From: Rhodococcus sp. IITR03
GTDB lineage: Bacteria; Actinomycetota; Actinomycetes; Mycobacteriales; Mycobacteriaceae
NCBI GenBank assembly: GCA_001017865.1
Contig: LATQ01000501.1
Location: 1 to 5,093 of the forward strand
Reading direction: 5' to 3'
Length of the DNA stretch: 5,093 nt
This document shows positions 4,610 to 5,093 of the stretch, one piece after another. Made by a program: the position numbers and the translations under genes. Below the pieces are notes generated by a model that worked only from the letters and a program-made list of their open reading frames with translations, was not told the DNA's origin and did not search any database. Within the stretch, counting starts at the first letter, position 1, and each line of letters opens with the position of its first letter.

Positions 4610-5093
4610 TCAGAGGACGCTCAGACCGAGCCCGCCGCCGCGTCGCAGGTAGACCGACCCGAAGCGGGCGTCGAGGCGCATCCAGGTGGCGTGCGCCCGC
4701 ACCCGGACCACCTCGGTGGGATCGATGTCCGTCGAGTCGACGCTGTCACGACCGGCACCGGGCACGAAGCCCATCGCACCGAGCGCGAACACCATGCGCA
4801 TCGGCACGCCCACGGTCGTCCCGGCGCCGCTCACCTCGAGAACCTCCTGGGCGAGCAACGACGCCGGTGGCCCTTGCGCGCCGTGCTCGCGGGTGAGCGC
4901 GACGCCGCGTTGCGCGAGTTCGACGAGGATCCGGCCGGCACGTCGTCGACGTGGACGTAACCGTCGTCGGGCGGAAGTGCGCCGCGCCAGGCGGAATCCA
5001 TCGCCCAGCCCGGGTCGACTGGGTGCGCGGTTCGGACGGCGAGGAGCGCGGCGCGCAGCGATTCGGCGGCACGCAGGTGTCGGCCGGAGCCAC
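4610..5093 (-). CDS. Conserved actinobacterial protein of unknown function, 5' partial, with an apparent frameshift
   Basis: About 160 C-terminal residues are visible; the start lies beyond the right edge. From the edge the frame reads HLRAAESLRAALLAVRTAHP, then PGWAMDSAWRGALPPDDGYVHVDDVPA. After a one-base change near 4933 it continues RILVELAQRGVALTREHG, SLLAQEVLEVSG, VPMRMVFALGAMGFVPG, VVRVRATWM-like residues and ends GGLGLSVL at TGA 4612-4610. No domain is recognised with confidence, and there is no signal peptide or membrane helix in this part. By position and general character it may correspond to Rv2474c of M. tuberculosis, a conserved hypothetical, but this is from memory and weak. 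It converges on aglA with 7 bases between stop codons, so no separate terminator fits there. A restored C in the CC at 4934-4933 would give VPARILVEL. The open frame from 4858 alone is only the downstream piece. Confidence 0.65.
   Translation of the reverse strand, partial: WLRPTPACRRIAARRAPRRPNRAPSRPGLGDGFRLARRTSARRRLRPRRRRAGRILVELAQRGVALTREHGAQGPPASLLAQEVLEVSGAGTTVGVPMRMVFALGAMGFVPGAGRDSVDSTDIDPTEVVRVRAHATWMRLDARFGSVYLRRGGGLGLSVL

Noticed and set aside
1..5093. tRNA, rRNA, riboswitch, insertion sequence, or phage/defence genes
   Set aside because: I looked on both strands and saw no cloverleaf-like segments, transposase motifs, terminal inverted repeats or defence domains; the HNH gene stands alone in a conserved housekeeping context.

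Overview
The window is high-GC (roughly two thirds G+C by eye), with GTG/ATG starts and tightly packed genes in both orientations. Gene order and protein sequences point to a mycolic-acid-type actinobacterium, most likely Rhodococcus or a close relative. The order pepN end, DUF5130 gene, ctaJ, HNH gene, glbO, aglA resembles, from memory, the Mycobacterium tuberculosis Rv2467-Rv2471 neighbourhood, with a cupin gene between glbO and aglA. This is an ordinary conserved housekeeping region. I see no mobile element, CRISPR array, RNA gene or undescribed defence-like system.

Layout: (1) 1-286, +, the 3' end of an M1 aminopeptidase N gene (pepN). (2) 287-397, a convergent gap with two hairpins, one of them a 15-bp perfect stem that looks like a bidirectional terminator. 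(3) 398-870, -, a DUF5130 protein, and 857-1128, -, CtaJ, a small membrane subunit of the aa3 cytochrome oxidase. The two overlap by 14 bases, and ctaJ seems to be transcribed as a leaderless message. (4) 1188-1816, -, an HNH-endonuclease-fold protein. (5) 1817-2002, a divergent promoter region, then 2003-2395, +, the group II truncated haemoglobin GlbO. (6) 2414-2833, -, a small cupin protein, followed by an 85-bp divergent spacer. (7) 2919-4602, +, a GH13 alpha-glucosidase (aglA). (8) 4610-5093, -, the 3' part of a conserved protein of unknown function that runs off the right edge.

The most striking observation is that six of the eight genes can be read at family length only if single-base frame changes are allowed. 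I place them near 31, 623, 1028, 1761, 4191-4195, 4229-4231 and 4933. Six are apparent losses of one C or G in a short C/G run and one is an apparent gain of a C. The simplest reading is homopolymer error in an unpolished assembly, not seven mutations in essential or conserved genes. Each broken gene is therefore annotated over its reconstructed full span. The most interesting real structure is a 24-bp in-frame tandem repeat (about 3.6 copies) inside the C-terminal part of aglA.

Functionally the window mixes respiration and oxygen chemistry (ctaJ, the DUF5130 partner, glbO), protein and sugar turnover (pepN, aglA) and three genes of unclear role (HNH, cupin, terminal gene). Apart from ctaJ with the DUF5130 gene, the arrangement is divergent or convergent pairs, not one operon.
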